Assembly (NCBI RefSeq): GCF_002302635.1
Contig: NZ_CP022387.1
Coordinates: 930,001-994,000 of the forward strand
Direction: 5' to 3'
DNA: 64,000 nt
From: Capnocytophaga stomatis
Lineage (GTDB): Bacteria > Bacteroidota > Bacteroidia > Flavobacteriales > Flavobacteriaceae
Shown here: positions 7,400 to 15,080 of the stretch, piece by piece
Numbering within the stretch: position 1 is the first letter of the stretch
Layout: the number at the start of each line of letters is the position of its first letter
Position numbers and translations under genes: made by a program
Notes under the pieces: model-generated
Told to the model about the DNA's origin: nothing
The model's database searches: none
The model's input: the letters and a program-made list of their open reading frames with translations, nothing else

Positions 7400-9586
7400 A
7401 TGCCTAATTTAAGATTTAACGCTTTAAAAGAAGTCGGTTCAAGGAAACCGGTAGTAATAACAGAAAAAGGAAAACGTTCCGAACTTTTCGGAAAAAATGT
7501 ATTCAACGAAGAGGCTATGCGTAGGTATATGACCACCGAAGCCTTTGAAAGTGTAATGAACTCAATTCATTACGGAATAAAAATTGACCGCAAAGTAGCC
7601 GATCAAGTAGCTGCTGCAATGCGTGATTGGGCAATTTCAAAAGGAGCAACACATTACACGCATTGGTTTCAGCCTTTAACAGGAACAACTGCCGAAAAGC
7701 ACGATGCTTTTTTTGAGCCTGTGGGAAGAGATAAAGCCATTGAAAAGTTTGGTGGTGGGCAATTGGTTCAGCAAGAATCGGACGCATCGAGTTTCCCGAA
7801 TGGAGGAATCCGAAACACTTTTGAGGCTCGTGGTTATACTGCTTGGGACCCAACCTCCCCACCTTTCATTTACGGAACAACTCTCTGTATTCCAACGATT
7901 TTCATTTCATACACAGGAGAAGCACTTGACAATAAAACTCCTCTACTGAAAGCGATGGCAGCCATTGACCAAGCCGCCACAGAAGTTGCAAAATATTTCG
8001 ACAAAAATGTAACGAAAGTCACTCCTACTTTAGGTTGGGAGCAGGAATATTTTTTGGTAGATAAAGCCTTAGCAAACACACGCCCTGACCTTATACTTGC
8101 AGGACGCACACTTTTAGGACAACAAGCAGCCAAAGGGCAACAGTTGGATGACCATTACTTCGGTTCAATTCCTGACCGAGTATTGAGCTATATGCGTGAT
8201 TTAGAGCACGAATGCTTACTTTTGGGAATTCCTGCAAAAACAAGACATAACGAAGTTGCTCCCAATCAGTTTGAATTAGCTCCTATCTTTGAAGAAGCTA
8301 ACTTGGCTGTTGACCAAAATTCATTATTGATGGATGTTATGAACAAAGTTGCTGAACGTCACGATTTTGTAGTTCTTTTCCACGAAAAACCTTTCGCCGG
8401 CGTGAATGGTTCGGGCAAGCACAATAACTGGTCTTTAGCCACTGACACGGGTGTAAATTTGCTTGCTCCAGGAAAAACTCCAACAAAAAATCTACAATTC
8501 TTAACTTTTTTCATCTGTACGATAAAAGCCGTTTGTGATTATGAGGAACTGCTCAGAGCTTCAGTGGCTTCGGCAAGTAACGACCATCGTTTGGGAGCAA
8601 ACGAAGCTCCTCCGGCTATCGTTTCCGTGTTTATCGGTGAACAACTAACCAAAGTTTTAGACGAATTGGAAGATGTTTCCACAGGAAAACTTTCTCCGGA
8701 GGAAAAAACAGACCTAAAACTCAACGTTGTAGGAAAAATTCCTGATTTATTTTTGGATAATACCGACAGAAACCGAACTTCATCATTCGCCTTTACAGGA
8801 AATAAATTCGAGTTTCGTGCCGTGGGCTCAAAAGCAAATTGCGGAAAACCGATGGCTATCATCAACACAATTGTTGCCAAACAGCTTATCGAATTCAAAA
8901 AAGAAGTAGATTATTTAATTGAAAATAAAGGACTTAAAAAAGACGAAGCGATTTTCAATGCGTTGCGTGAATATATCAAACAATCGAAAAAAATTCGTTT
9001 TGAAGGAGACGGATACAGCGAGGCTTGGGAAAAAGAGGCTGCAAAAAGAGGACTGAGCAACAACAAAACAACTCCTGAAGCACTTAAAGCAAATATTTCG
9101 GAAAAAGCCATCGCCCTATTTGAAGAAATGAAAGTGATGACCCGAGTTGAAATAGAAGCTCGATATGAAATTGAATTGGAAGAATACACGAAAAATATCC
9201 AAATCGAAGGCAGATTAATAGGAGATATTGCTCGAAATCATGTAGTTCCGACCGCTGTGAGATATCAAAACACGCTTATTGAAAATGTAAAAGGATTGAA
9301 AGAAATCTTCGGAAGTGATTATCAAGGAGTTGCTGATGAACAAATAGAGTTAATCAAACGCATTTCAAATCATATCAAAATGATTCACACCAAAGTAGAT
9401 GCAATGATTGAAGCCCGAAAACAAGCAAACAAATTAACAACTGCGGAAGAAAAGGCTAATGCTTATTGTAATAAAGTAAAACCTTATTTTGACGAAATTC
9501 GCTATCACTGTGACAAATTGGAAACAATGGTGGATGACGAACTTTGGACATTAACAAAATATCGTGAGTTGTTATTCACGAACTAA
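7400..9586 (+). CDS. glnN: Glutamine synthetase type III
   Basis: A 728-residue enzyme that joins ammonia and glutamate to make glutamine using ATP, the main entry point for nitrogen. The length and the N-terminal region (A-M-R-R-Y-M, then H-Y-T-H-W-F-Q-P) are those of the large GSIII dodecameric enzymes common in Bacteroidota, not of the 450-residue GSI. Catalytic and metal-binding stretches are visible: W-E-Q-E-Y-F, R-H-N-E-V-A-P-N-Q-F-E, V-N-G-S-G-K-H-N-N-W-S and the R-T-S-S-F-A-F arginine region. The C-terminal helical extension typical of GSIII follows residue 500. It has its own promoter and terminator. GlnB-type or other nitrogen regulators are not present nearby. Confidence 0.96.
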   Translation: MPNLRFNALKEVGSRKPVVITEKGKRSELFGKNVFNEEAMRRYMTTEAFESVMNSIHYGIKIDRKVADQVAAAMRDWAISKGATHYTHWFQPLTGTTAEKHDAFFEPVGRDKAIEKFGGGQLVQQESDASSFPNGGIRNTFEARGYTAWDPTSPPFIYGTTLCIPTIFISYTGEALDNKTPLLKAMAAIDQAATEVAKYFDKNVTKVTPTLGWEQEYFLVDKALANTRPDLILAGRTLLGQQAAKGQQLDDHYFGSIPDRVLSYMRDLEHECLLLGIPAKTRHNEVAPNQFELAPIFEEANLAVDQNSLLMDVMNKVAERHDFVVLFHEKPFAGVNGSGKHNNWSLATDTGVNLLAPGKTPTKNLQFLTFFICTIKAVCDYEELLRASVASASNDHRLGANEAPPAIVSVFIGEQLTKVLDELEDVSTGKLSPEEKTDLKLNVVGKIPDLFLDNTDRNRTSSFAFTGNKFEFRAVGSKANCGKPMAIINTIVAKQLIEFKKEVDYLIENKGLKKDEAIFNALREYIKQSKKIRFEGDGYSEAWEKEAAKRGLSNNKTTPEALKANISEKAIALFEEMKVMTRVEIEARYEIELEEYTKNIQIEGRLIGDIARNHVVPTAVRYQNTLIENVKGLKEIFGSDYQGVADEQIELIKRISNHIKMIHTKVDAMIEARKQANKLTTAEEKANAYCNKVKPYFDEIRYHCDKLETMVDDELWTLTKYRELLFTN

Positions 9587-9603
9587 AATTCTTCTTTCTG
9601 AAC

Positions 9604-9636
9604 AAAAAAGCACTTTTTTTAAAAGTGCTTTTTTTA
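9604..9636 (+). terminator. Terminator after glnN
   Basis: AAAAAGCACTTTT / AAAAGTGCTTTTT stem with a short T loop and a long T-run, about 20 bases after the stop codon. Confidence 0.85.
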
Positions 9637-9707
9637 TTTATCTTTTAAAAATTAATTTTTTTTTCGTACATTTATTTGCATTCCTAAATCTTTCCCAAAT
9701 CTAAATA

Positions 9708-9715
9708 TATCTTTG
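9708..9715 (+). promoter_or_regulatory. -7 box before the PepSY-like gene cluster
   Basis: TATCTTTG fits TAnnTTTG, 30 bases before the first PepSY-like gene. The nearest TTTG is 29 bases upstream, too far for the usual spacing, so the -33 part is unclear. Confidence 0.5.
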
Positions 9716-9745
9716 CCACTGTAAACAAATAAATATTTTTATTAT

Positions 9746-10192
9746 ATGAAAACATTCAAAAAAATCGGAACATTATTAGTAGCTTTATTTAGTGTAACTT
9801 TTGCTTCTGCACAAGATGATAGATTCATTTCCTTCAACCAATTACCTGCAAAAGCACAATCTTTTATCAAGGAATATTTTTCAGAAGGAGATATCGCCTC
9901 TGTTTGGGTAGATACAGATTATTTAGTTAAAAAAGAATACACAGTTGTTTTCAATGACGGTTCGGAAGTGGAATTTTATTCAAACGGAGATTGGGAAGAA
10001 GTTAAATCAAGAACAAATGAGGTTCCTGCCAGAATTATCCCTGCCGGAATAGCTCAACACGTACAGAAAAATTTTCCAAATACCTTCGTAAAGGAAATAA
10101 AAAAACGTAAGTACGGATACGAAGTAGAACTTTCTAACGGGCTTGATTTAGATTTCAACCGCGCCGGAAAATTTTTAAGAATTGATGATTAA
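9746..10192 (+). CDS. Exported PepSY-like protein, single module
   Basis: A 148-residue protein with a Sec signal peptide (K-K at the start, hydrophobic core, cleavage likely after F-A-S-A). The mature part is one PepSY-like (DUF2874) module: two similar halves, each with an N-terminal P-x-x-x-x-x-F-I/V helix, then a V-x-x-x-x-x-Y-x-V/E-F/L-x-x-G hairpin ending in D/E-F-x-x-x-G-x-W or D-F-N-x-x-G. Such domains have a BLIP-like fold; their function is not established, with periplasmic binding or inhibition suspected. It leads a three-gene set of paralogues with 19- and 39-base gaps, so the set is probably one transcript. Confidence 0.8.
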   Translation: MKTFKKIGTLLVALFSVTFASAQDDRFISFNQLPAKAQSFIKEYFSEGDIASVWVDTDYLVKKEYTVVFNDGSEVEFYSNGDWEEVKSRTNEVPARIIPAGIAQHVQKNFPNTFVKEIKKRKYGYEVELSNGLDLDFNRAGKFLRIDD

Positions 10193-10211
10193 ATCTTAAA
10201 CATTTAAAGTT

Positions 10212-10649
10212 ATGAAGAAAAACATATTATACATATTTGCTTTAGTGGCGTTTTTGGTTTCTTGTGGTGGAAGTAACGATAAAGTAATAGGTCTCAATGA
10301 TATACCTAACGTAGGACAATCATTTATTAACAAACACTTCTCCGGACTTAAAGTTTCTCAAACTGTAAAAGACAATGACGGAAGCTATGACGTTCGTTTT
10401 ACAAACGGAACGGAGGTTGATTTTGATACACAAGGAAATTGGACGAGTGTAAGTGCCGCTGACGGACAGGTTATTGCAGACACATCTTTTATTCCTGATG
10501 CAATCACTTCATATGTAGCTCAGAATTATCCCAAAAATGGTATCAACGGCATTGAAAAAACGATAACCGGCTACGAAGTGGAACTTGTAGGCTTGGCTCA
10601 AGAGCTAACTTTTGACAAAAACGGAAATTTCACCGGACTTAAAAAATAA
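10212..10649 (+). CDS. PepSY-like lipoprotein, single module
   Basis: A 145-residue paralogue of the preceding protein, but with a lipoprotein signal: L-V-S-C with the lipid-bearing C18. The residues after it (G-G-S-N-D) lack the K-D-D surface-export pattern, so it probably stays on the periplasmic face. The mature part holds both half-repeats of one PepSY-like module, with the strings F-T-N-G-T-E-V-D-F-D and N-W-T-S-V that recur in the next gene. It sits 19 bases after the first gene. The function is unknown; the shared module and tight spacing suggest that the three act together. Confidence 0.8.
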   Translation: MKKNILYIFALVAFLVSCGGSNDKVIGLNDIPNVGQSFINKHFSGLKVSQTVKDNDGSYDVRFTNGTEVDFDTQGNWTSVSAADGQVIADTSFIPDAITSYVAQNYPKNGINGIEKTITGYEVELVGLAQELTFDKNGNFTGLKK

Positions 10650-10688
10650 TAGAAAACTAAATTTTAAAAATTTAAATCTTACATAATT

Positions 10689-11954
10689 ATGAGAAAACTT
10701 TTTTCAAAATTGGCTATCGTTGCTCTTGCGACGTCCTTAATGGCTTTTTCTTGCGACAAGGATGATTTGATTCCTTACAATAACTTGCCAGTTGCAGCAC
10801 AGTCATTCGTAAGCAAGCATTTCAGTAATGCTGATGTTATCAGAACTGAAAAAGAGAGCAATGGAGCGTACTCTGTTGATTTATCGAACGGAGTGGAAAT
10901 TGACTTCGATGCGAATGGAAATTGGACTAAAGTTGATGCACGTGACGGACAGGATTTGTCCATTTTGGTCACTTCAATGGAGTTCATCCCTCAAAGCATC
11001 GTTAACCACGTAACAAAAACTTATCCTAACAATGCCATCAACAGCATTGAGAAAAAGAGAACAGGTTACGAGGTAGACCTTGTAGGAATCAAGGATGATG
11101 TCTATTTTGATGTTAACGGACAACCTATCGGAGCAGGTAACAACAACGGAGGAAACGGAAATGCAGGAACAGGTAACGCCACTATTATAGGAACAGTTCC
11201 GCAAGTAGTTCAAACAAATGCCAACAGCTTCCTAAAGGCTTACTTCCCTTCAACAGCCGTTGTCAAAATCGAAGTAGAATCAAATAAGGTAGATTATGAT
11301 TTGGCTGATGGTACTGACATTGATTTTGATTTAAAAGGTAATTGGATAAACGTTGATGCTCGTGACGGACAAGCTTTGTCAAACACAGCTTTTATTCCGC
11401 AAAGTATTCTTAATCACTTAAGAACAGCGTATCCTAACAACGCCATCAACGGAATTGAAAAAACTGTTACAGGTTATGAAGTAGAGCTTGTAGGAATCAA
11501 AAATGATATCCATTTTAACGCTAACGGGCAACCTATCGGGGCAGGTAATAACAACGGAGGAAACGGAAATGCTGGCACAGGTAACACTACTATTGTAGGA
11601 ACAGTTCCACAAATAGTTCAAACAAGTGCTAATAACTTCTTGGCTGCTTATTTCCCTTCGGTTGCTGTTAAAAAAATTGAAGTAGAATCCAACAAAGTAG
11701 AGTATGACTTGGTTAATGGCGTTGATATTGACTTTGACTTTAACGGTAACTGGATAAATGTTGATGCTCCTGACAGACAATCCATTCCAACAGGATTCAT
11801 TCCTGCTGCAATAGTAAGGTATGTGCAAACATACTACTCAAGACACGCTTTTAACAGCATTGAGAAGAAAGCTAATTCTTACGAAGTAGAGCTTGTAGGA
11901 TTCAAAAAAGATTTAATTTTTGATTTGAACGGTAACTTCATCAGATTAGACTAA
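10689..11954 (+). CDS. PepSY-like lipoprotein with three tandem modules
   Basis: A 421-residue lipoprotein: signal peptide ending M-A-F-S-C with C22, then D-K-D-D. That C-x-K-(D/E)2 pattern is the lipoprotein export signal known from Capnocytophaga, so surface display is predicted. The rest is three PepSY-like modules of about 120 residues, joined by two nearly identical glycine/asparagine linkers (G-N-N-N-G-G-N-G-N-A-G-T-G-N) about 136 residues apart. The DNA of modules and linkers is also very similar (about 11118-11216 versus 11526-11625), pointing to recent duplication. It ends the three-gene cluster, followed by a terminator. Binding function is inferred only; no catalytic motif is seen. 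Confidence 0.8.
   Translation: MRKLFSKLAIVALATSLMAFSCDKDDLIPYNNLPVAAQSFVSKHFSNADVIRTEKESNGAYSVDLSNGVEIDFDANGNWTKVDARDGQDLSILVTSMEFIPQSIVNHVTKTYPNNAINSIEKKRTGYEVDLVGIKDDVYFDVNGQPIGAGNNNGGNGNAGTGNATIIGTVPQVVQTNANSFLKAYFPSTAVVKIEVESNKVDYDLADGTDIDFDLKGNWINVDARDGQALSNTAFIPQSILNHLRTAYPNNAINGIEKTVTGYEVELVGIKNDIHFNANGQPIGAGNNNGGNGNAGTGNTTIVGTVPQIVQTSANNFLAAYFPSVAVKKIEVESNKVEYDLVNGVDIDFDFNGNWINVDAPDRQSIPTGFIPAAIVRYVQTYYSRHAFNSIEKKANSYEVELVGFKKDLIFDLNGNFIRLD
11118..11625 (+). repeat. Direct DNA repeats inside the triple-module gene
   Basis: Two copies of about 100 bases (11118-11216 and 11526-11625), offset by 408 bases (136 codons) and differing at few positions. They encode the Gly/Asn linker and the start of the following module. 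They are coding repeats and could recombine to change the number of modules. Confidence 0.75.
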
Positions 11955-11965
11955 AAGAAATAACA

Positions 11966-11997
11966 AAAAAAACCCTCAAAAATTGAGGGTTTTTTAT
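11966..11997. terminator. Bidirectional terminator between PepSY cluster and OFA transporter
   Basis: AAAACCCTCAA / TTGAGGGTTTT hairpin with A-run on one side and T-run on the other, placed between convergent genes, so it can serve both. Confidence 0.85.
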
Positions 11998-12012
11998 TTT
12001 CGTATTCCAAAA

Positions 12013-13212
12013 TTATTTCTTTGATTTTATCAAAAAACTCAACAAAAAAGCTATAACCGAAACTGCAAGCCCTGTAACAAACACGTAAACACCCGCATTT
12101 TCATTGAATGTATCTTTCAAAAAAGCAGTGGTCAGCGTTCCTACCAAACCTCCAACTCCCCAACCCGTCAGCATTTTTCCGTACATTTTGGACATTTTAG
12201 CTTCTCCAAATTCATCTTTAACAAGAGAAGGTAATATACCAAAACCTCCACCGTAACAGAGAAGCACCAAGCAAACCAACACGGAAAAAAGAATTACATT
12301 CTGGGTAAAAATCAGCAAAATGAAACATCCTATTTCAAGCCCGATAAGCATTTTGAAAGTATTGATACGCCCAATTTTATCTGACAAACTCGCCCAAACA
12401 AGACGCCCAATTCCGTTGAAAAATGCACTTACAGCAATTAATGTTGCACCCACTTGCATTAAATATTCTTTATCAACTTGTCCTTCTTTCTGAATAAGTT
12501 CTTGAAGAAGAGGTGATTGAAAAGATAAAAAAATCATTCCTACAATAATATTCAATGTAAAAATCAACCATATCAGAATTGTTTTTTTGCTTGAACTTTT
12601 TGATTCAGAAATTTCTTTCTTTGCACAAGCCACTTCAGCTTGAGGAGGAAATTTTAAAAGCATTCCCAGCAAAGGAATCACTGCCAGAAACAAAATCCCT
12701 GAATATCGGAAGCTCAAAGCTACATTTTGCTCTGTCAGTTCAAAAAAAAGCGGAGCCAATATTTTGGACATCATAAAAGCTCCCAAACCGAAGCCCATTA
12801 CCACCATTCCTGTCGCTAATCCCTGATTTTTCTTGAACCATCGGCTAACTACAGCAACCGGAGTTACGTACGCAAGCCCCAAGCCACATCCTCCTATCAG
12901 CCCGAAACAGAGATAAAACAGCCATAAATTCACACTTTCCAAAGCATATGAAGCTAAAATATATCCCAATCCAAATAAAATTCCTCCTGCGATTGTTAAT
13001 TTCTGTGGTCCGTAAATTCCTAATTTTCGTCCTGCCCACGATGCAGTAATTCCCAATGTTAAAATTGTTAAGCTAAATGCCATTGTGGTTTCGGTATTGT
13101 TCCAACTTGTGTTTTCCATTATTGGAACTTGAAAAAAACTCCAAGCATAAACCGTACCCAAAAACAAATGGATTAATGTGCCGATAATCGCTGTTTTCCA
13201 AGAATTTGACAT
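12013..13212 (-). CDS. MFS transporter, oxalate/formate antiporter (OFA) family
   Basis: A 399-residue membrane protein with about 12 hydrophobic segments. The N terminus (G-T-V-Y-A-W-S-F-F-Q-V-P) and the P-V-A-V-V-S-R-W-F-K-K-N-Q-G-L-A-T-G loop after the fourth to fifth helix are typical of the OFA subgroup of the major facilitator superfamily, whose members exchange small carboxylates such as oxalate, formate or pyruvate. The central loop (residues about 190-215) is charged, as usual for MFS. The substrate cannot be read from the sequence, and no oxalate or formate enzymes lie nearby. It converges with the PepSY cluster and follows tyrS in the same direction, but a terminator separates the two. 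Confidence 0.85.
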   Translation of the reverse strand: MSNSWKTAIIGTLIHLFLGTVYAWSFFQVPIMENTSWNNTETTMAFSLTILTLGITASWAGRKLGIYGPQKLTIAGGILFGLGYILASYALESVNLWLFYLCFGLIGGCGLGLAYVTPVAVVSRWFKKNQGLATGMVVMGFGLGAFMMSKILAPLFFELTEQNVALSFRYSGILFLAVIPLLGMLLKFPPQAEVACAKKEISESKSSSKKTILIWLIFTLNIIVGMIFLSFQSPLLQELIQKEGQVDKEYLMQVGATLIAVSAFFNGIGRLVWASLSDKIGRINTFKMLIGLEIGCFILLIFTQNVILFSVLVCLVLLCYGGGFGILPSLVKDEFGEAKMSKMYGKMLTGWGVGGLVGTLTTAFLKDTFNENAGVYVFVTGLAVSVIAFLLSFLIKSKK

Positions 13213-13242
13213 AATATTATCCTTAAATTTGTTTGAAAAAAC

Positions 13243-13276
13243 AAACCACGAACTGAACTTTCAATTCGTGGTTTTT
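13243..13276 (-). terminator. Terminator after tyrS
   Basis: AAACCACGAA (13243-13252) pairs with TTCGTGGTTT (13265-13274), with T's on the minus-strand 3' side. It falls between tyrS and the start of the OFA transporter gene. Confidence 0.75.
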
Positions 13277-13286
13277 CATTATTTTT

Positions 13287-14591
13287 TTATTTTATTCTGA
13301 CTACAAAATAATTTTTCTTACCTCTTTGAAGCAAAACAAACTGATTGTTTATCAAATCTTTTTCTGTAACTACGTAATCCTCTGATACTTTTTCTTTGTT
13401 TATTGAAATGGAATTTTCCTTCAGTGCCCTACGAGCCTCGGAATTACTTTTAATAAATTCGGTTTTGGCAGAAAGTATAGCTATCATATCCAGCCCGTTT
13501 TCGATATCTGCACGAGAAAGCTCAGCTTGCGGAACACCGTCGAAAACATCAAGAAAAGTTTGCTCATCCAACTTTTTCAAATCATCTGATGTTGAATTTC
13601 CGAACAAAATTTTCGATGCCTGAATTGCCTTTTCCAATTCTTCTTTTCCGTGAACTAAAACTGTAATCTCCTCAGCGAGTTTACTTTGCAACACACGCAA
13701 GTGAGGAGCTTGTTTATGTTCTGCGGTCAAACTTTCAATTTCTTCTTTGGAAAGCATCGTAAAGATTTTAATATATCGCTCGGCGTCCTCATCGGAAGTA
13801 TTTATCCAATACTGATAAAACTTATACGGCGATGTTTTCTCTGGGTCGAGCCAAATATTTCCGCCTTCGGATTTTCCGAATTTCGTTCCGTCTGCCTTTG
13901 TGATAAGCGGACAAGTCATTGCATAGGCTTTTCCACTGGCAATTCTTCTAATCAGTTCGGTTCCTGTGGTGATATTTCCCCATTGGTCAGAACCTCCCAT
14001 TTGAAGCGTACAGTTTTTCTCTCGGAAAAGATGCAAAAAGTCATATCCTTGAATCAATTGGTATGAAAATTCAGTGAATGACATTCCGTCCGTGTTTTCA
14101 TTCGGGTCGAAACGCTTTTTTACAGAATCTTTTGCCATCATATAATTCACGGTGATGTGCTTCCCAATATCACGAATGAAGGACAAAAACGAGAAGTTTT
14201 TCATCCAATCGTAATTGTTCACAAGTTCTGCTTTATTAGGTTCTTTACTTTCAAAATCCAAGAATTTAGCTAATTGCTTTTTGATTCCTTCGATGTTGTG
14301 AGCCAAGACTTCTTCCGTAAGTAAATTTCTTTCAACCGACTTTCCCGAAGGATCACCTATCATTCCTGTGGCTCCTCCAACCAAAGCATAAGGTTTATGC
14401 CCACAGTTTTGGAAATGCCTGAGAATCATCACTCCCACCAAATGTCCAATATGTAATGAATCGGCTGTGGGGTCAATCCCAACATACGCTGAACGAATTC
14501 CTTCCAATAAATGTTGCTCTGTTTCAGGCATTATATCCTGAATCATTCCTCTCCAACGAAGTTCTTCTACAAAGTTTTTCATTGTAACCAT
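13287..14591 (-). CDS. tyrS: Tyrosyl-tRNA synthetase
   Basis: A class I synthetase of 431-434 residues that charges tRNA-Tyr. HIGH is intact at residues 47-50 (D-S-L-H-I-G-H-L), and K-F-G-K-S is present near residue 237 as the second signature. The C terminus carries an S4-like RNA-binding domain (about residues 370-434). The frame opens with M-V-T-M; the fourth codon, ATG at 14582, is the more likely start because homologues begin M-K-N-F-V-E-E-L. A possible -7 box (TATTTTTG on the minus strand, 14616-14609) lies upstream. It is followed by a terminator. Confidence 0.96.
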   Translation of the reverse strand: MVTMKNFVEELRWRGMIQDIMPETEQHLLEGIRSAYVGIDPTADSLHIGHLVGVMILRHFQNCGHKPYALVGGATGMIGDPSGKSVERNLLTEEVLAHNIEGIKKQLAKFLDFESKEPNKAELVNNYDWMKNFSFLSFIRDIGKHITVNYMMAKDSVKKRFDPNENTDGMSFTEFSYQLIQGYDFLHLFREKNCTLQMGGSDQWGNITTGTELIRRIASGKAYAMTCPLITKADGTKFGKSEGGNIWLDPEKTSPYKFYQYWINTSDEDAERYIKIFTMLSKEEIESLTAEHKQAPHLRVLQSKLAEEITVLVHGKEELEKAIQASKILFGNSTSDDLKKLDEQTFLDVFDGVPQAELSRADIENGLDMIAILSAKTEFIKSNSEARRALKENSISINKEKVSEDYVVTEKDLINNQFVLLQRGKKNYFVVRIK

Positions 14592-14633
14592 TTTTTATAA
14601 ACAATCGGCAAAAATAATAAAAAAACTGACAAC

Positions 14634-15044
14634 CTACTTTCTACTCATATAATTTTGTAAAATCAAAGTTGCACTAATTTCGTCGATTAGGGCTTTATTT
14701 TGGCGTTGTTTTTTTTTCAATCCGCTATCAATCATTGACTGAAATGCCATTTTAGAAGTAAATCGCTCATCTTCACGAACGATTACTATTTCAGGAAATT
14801 CTTTCTCAAGAAGTTCTATTTTTTTTTGAATTTCCGTCTCAATATCAGAAGATTCGTTATTCATTCGTTTGGGTTGCCCCACAACTATTTCTGTCACATT
14901 TTCTTCGGAAACATATTTCTTCAGAAAGGCAATTAATTCCGTTGTTGCAACCGTAGTCAGTCCTGAGGCAATAATACGCATCGGGTCTGTCACAGCGATA
15001 CCGCAACGCTTACTTCCATAATCTATCGCTAAAATTCGAGACAT
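14634..15044 (-). CDS. ruvX: RuvX/YqgF-family Holliday junction resolvase-like nuclease
   Basis: A 136-residue protein of the YqgF/RuvX family, RNase H fold. The first acidic residue is D8 in A-I-D-Y-G-S-K-R-C-G-I-A-V; the second is the E in R-E-D-E-R-F-T-S; the third is the D in A-L-I-D-E-I-S-A. Family members are essential in many bacteria and have been linked to 16S rRNA 5'-end processing and Holliday junction cutting; which role applies here cannot be seen. It lies 36 bases from the next gene in the same direction, possibly co-transcribed. Confidence 0.92.
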   Translation of the reverse strand: MSRILAIDYGSKRCGIAVTDPMRIIASGLTTVATTELIAFLKKYVSEENVTEIVVGQPKRMNNESSDIETEIQKKIELLEKEFPEIVIVREDERFTSKMAFQSMIDSGLKKKQRQNKALIDEISATLILQNYMSRK

Positions 15045-15080
15045 AATTATTTCTATTTTAATAAAATGAAAATCAACAGG

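Noticed and set aside
11118-11625. CRISPR-like or intergenic direct repeats
   Set aside because: The repeats are in frame inside one gene and encode module linkers.
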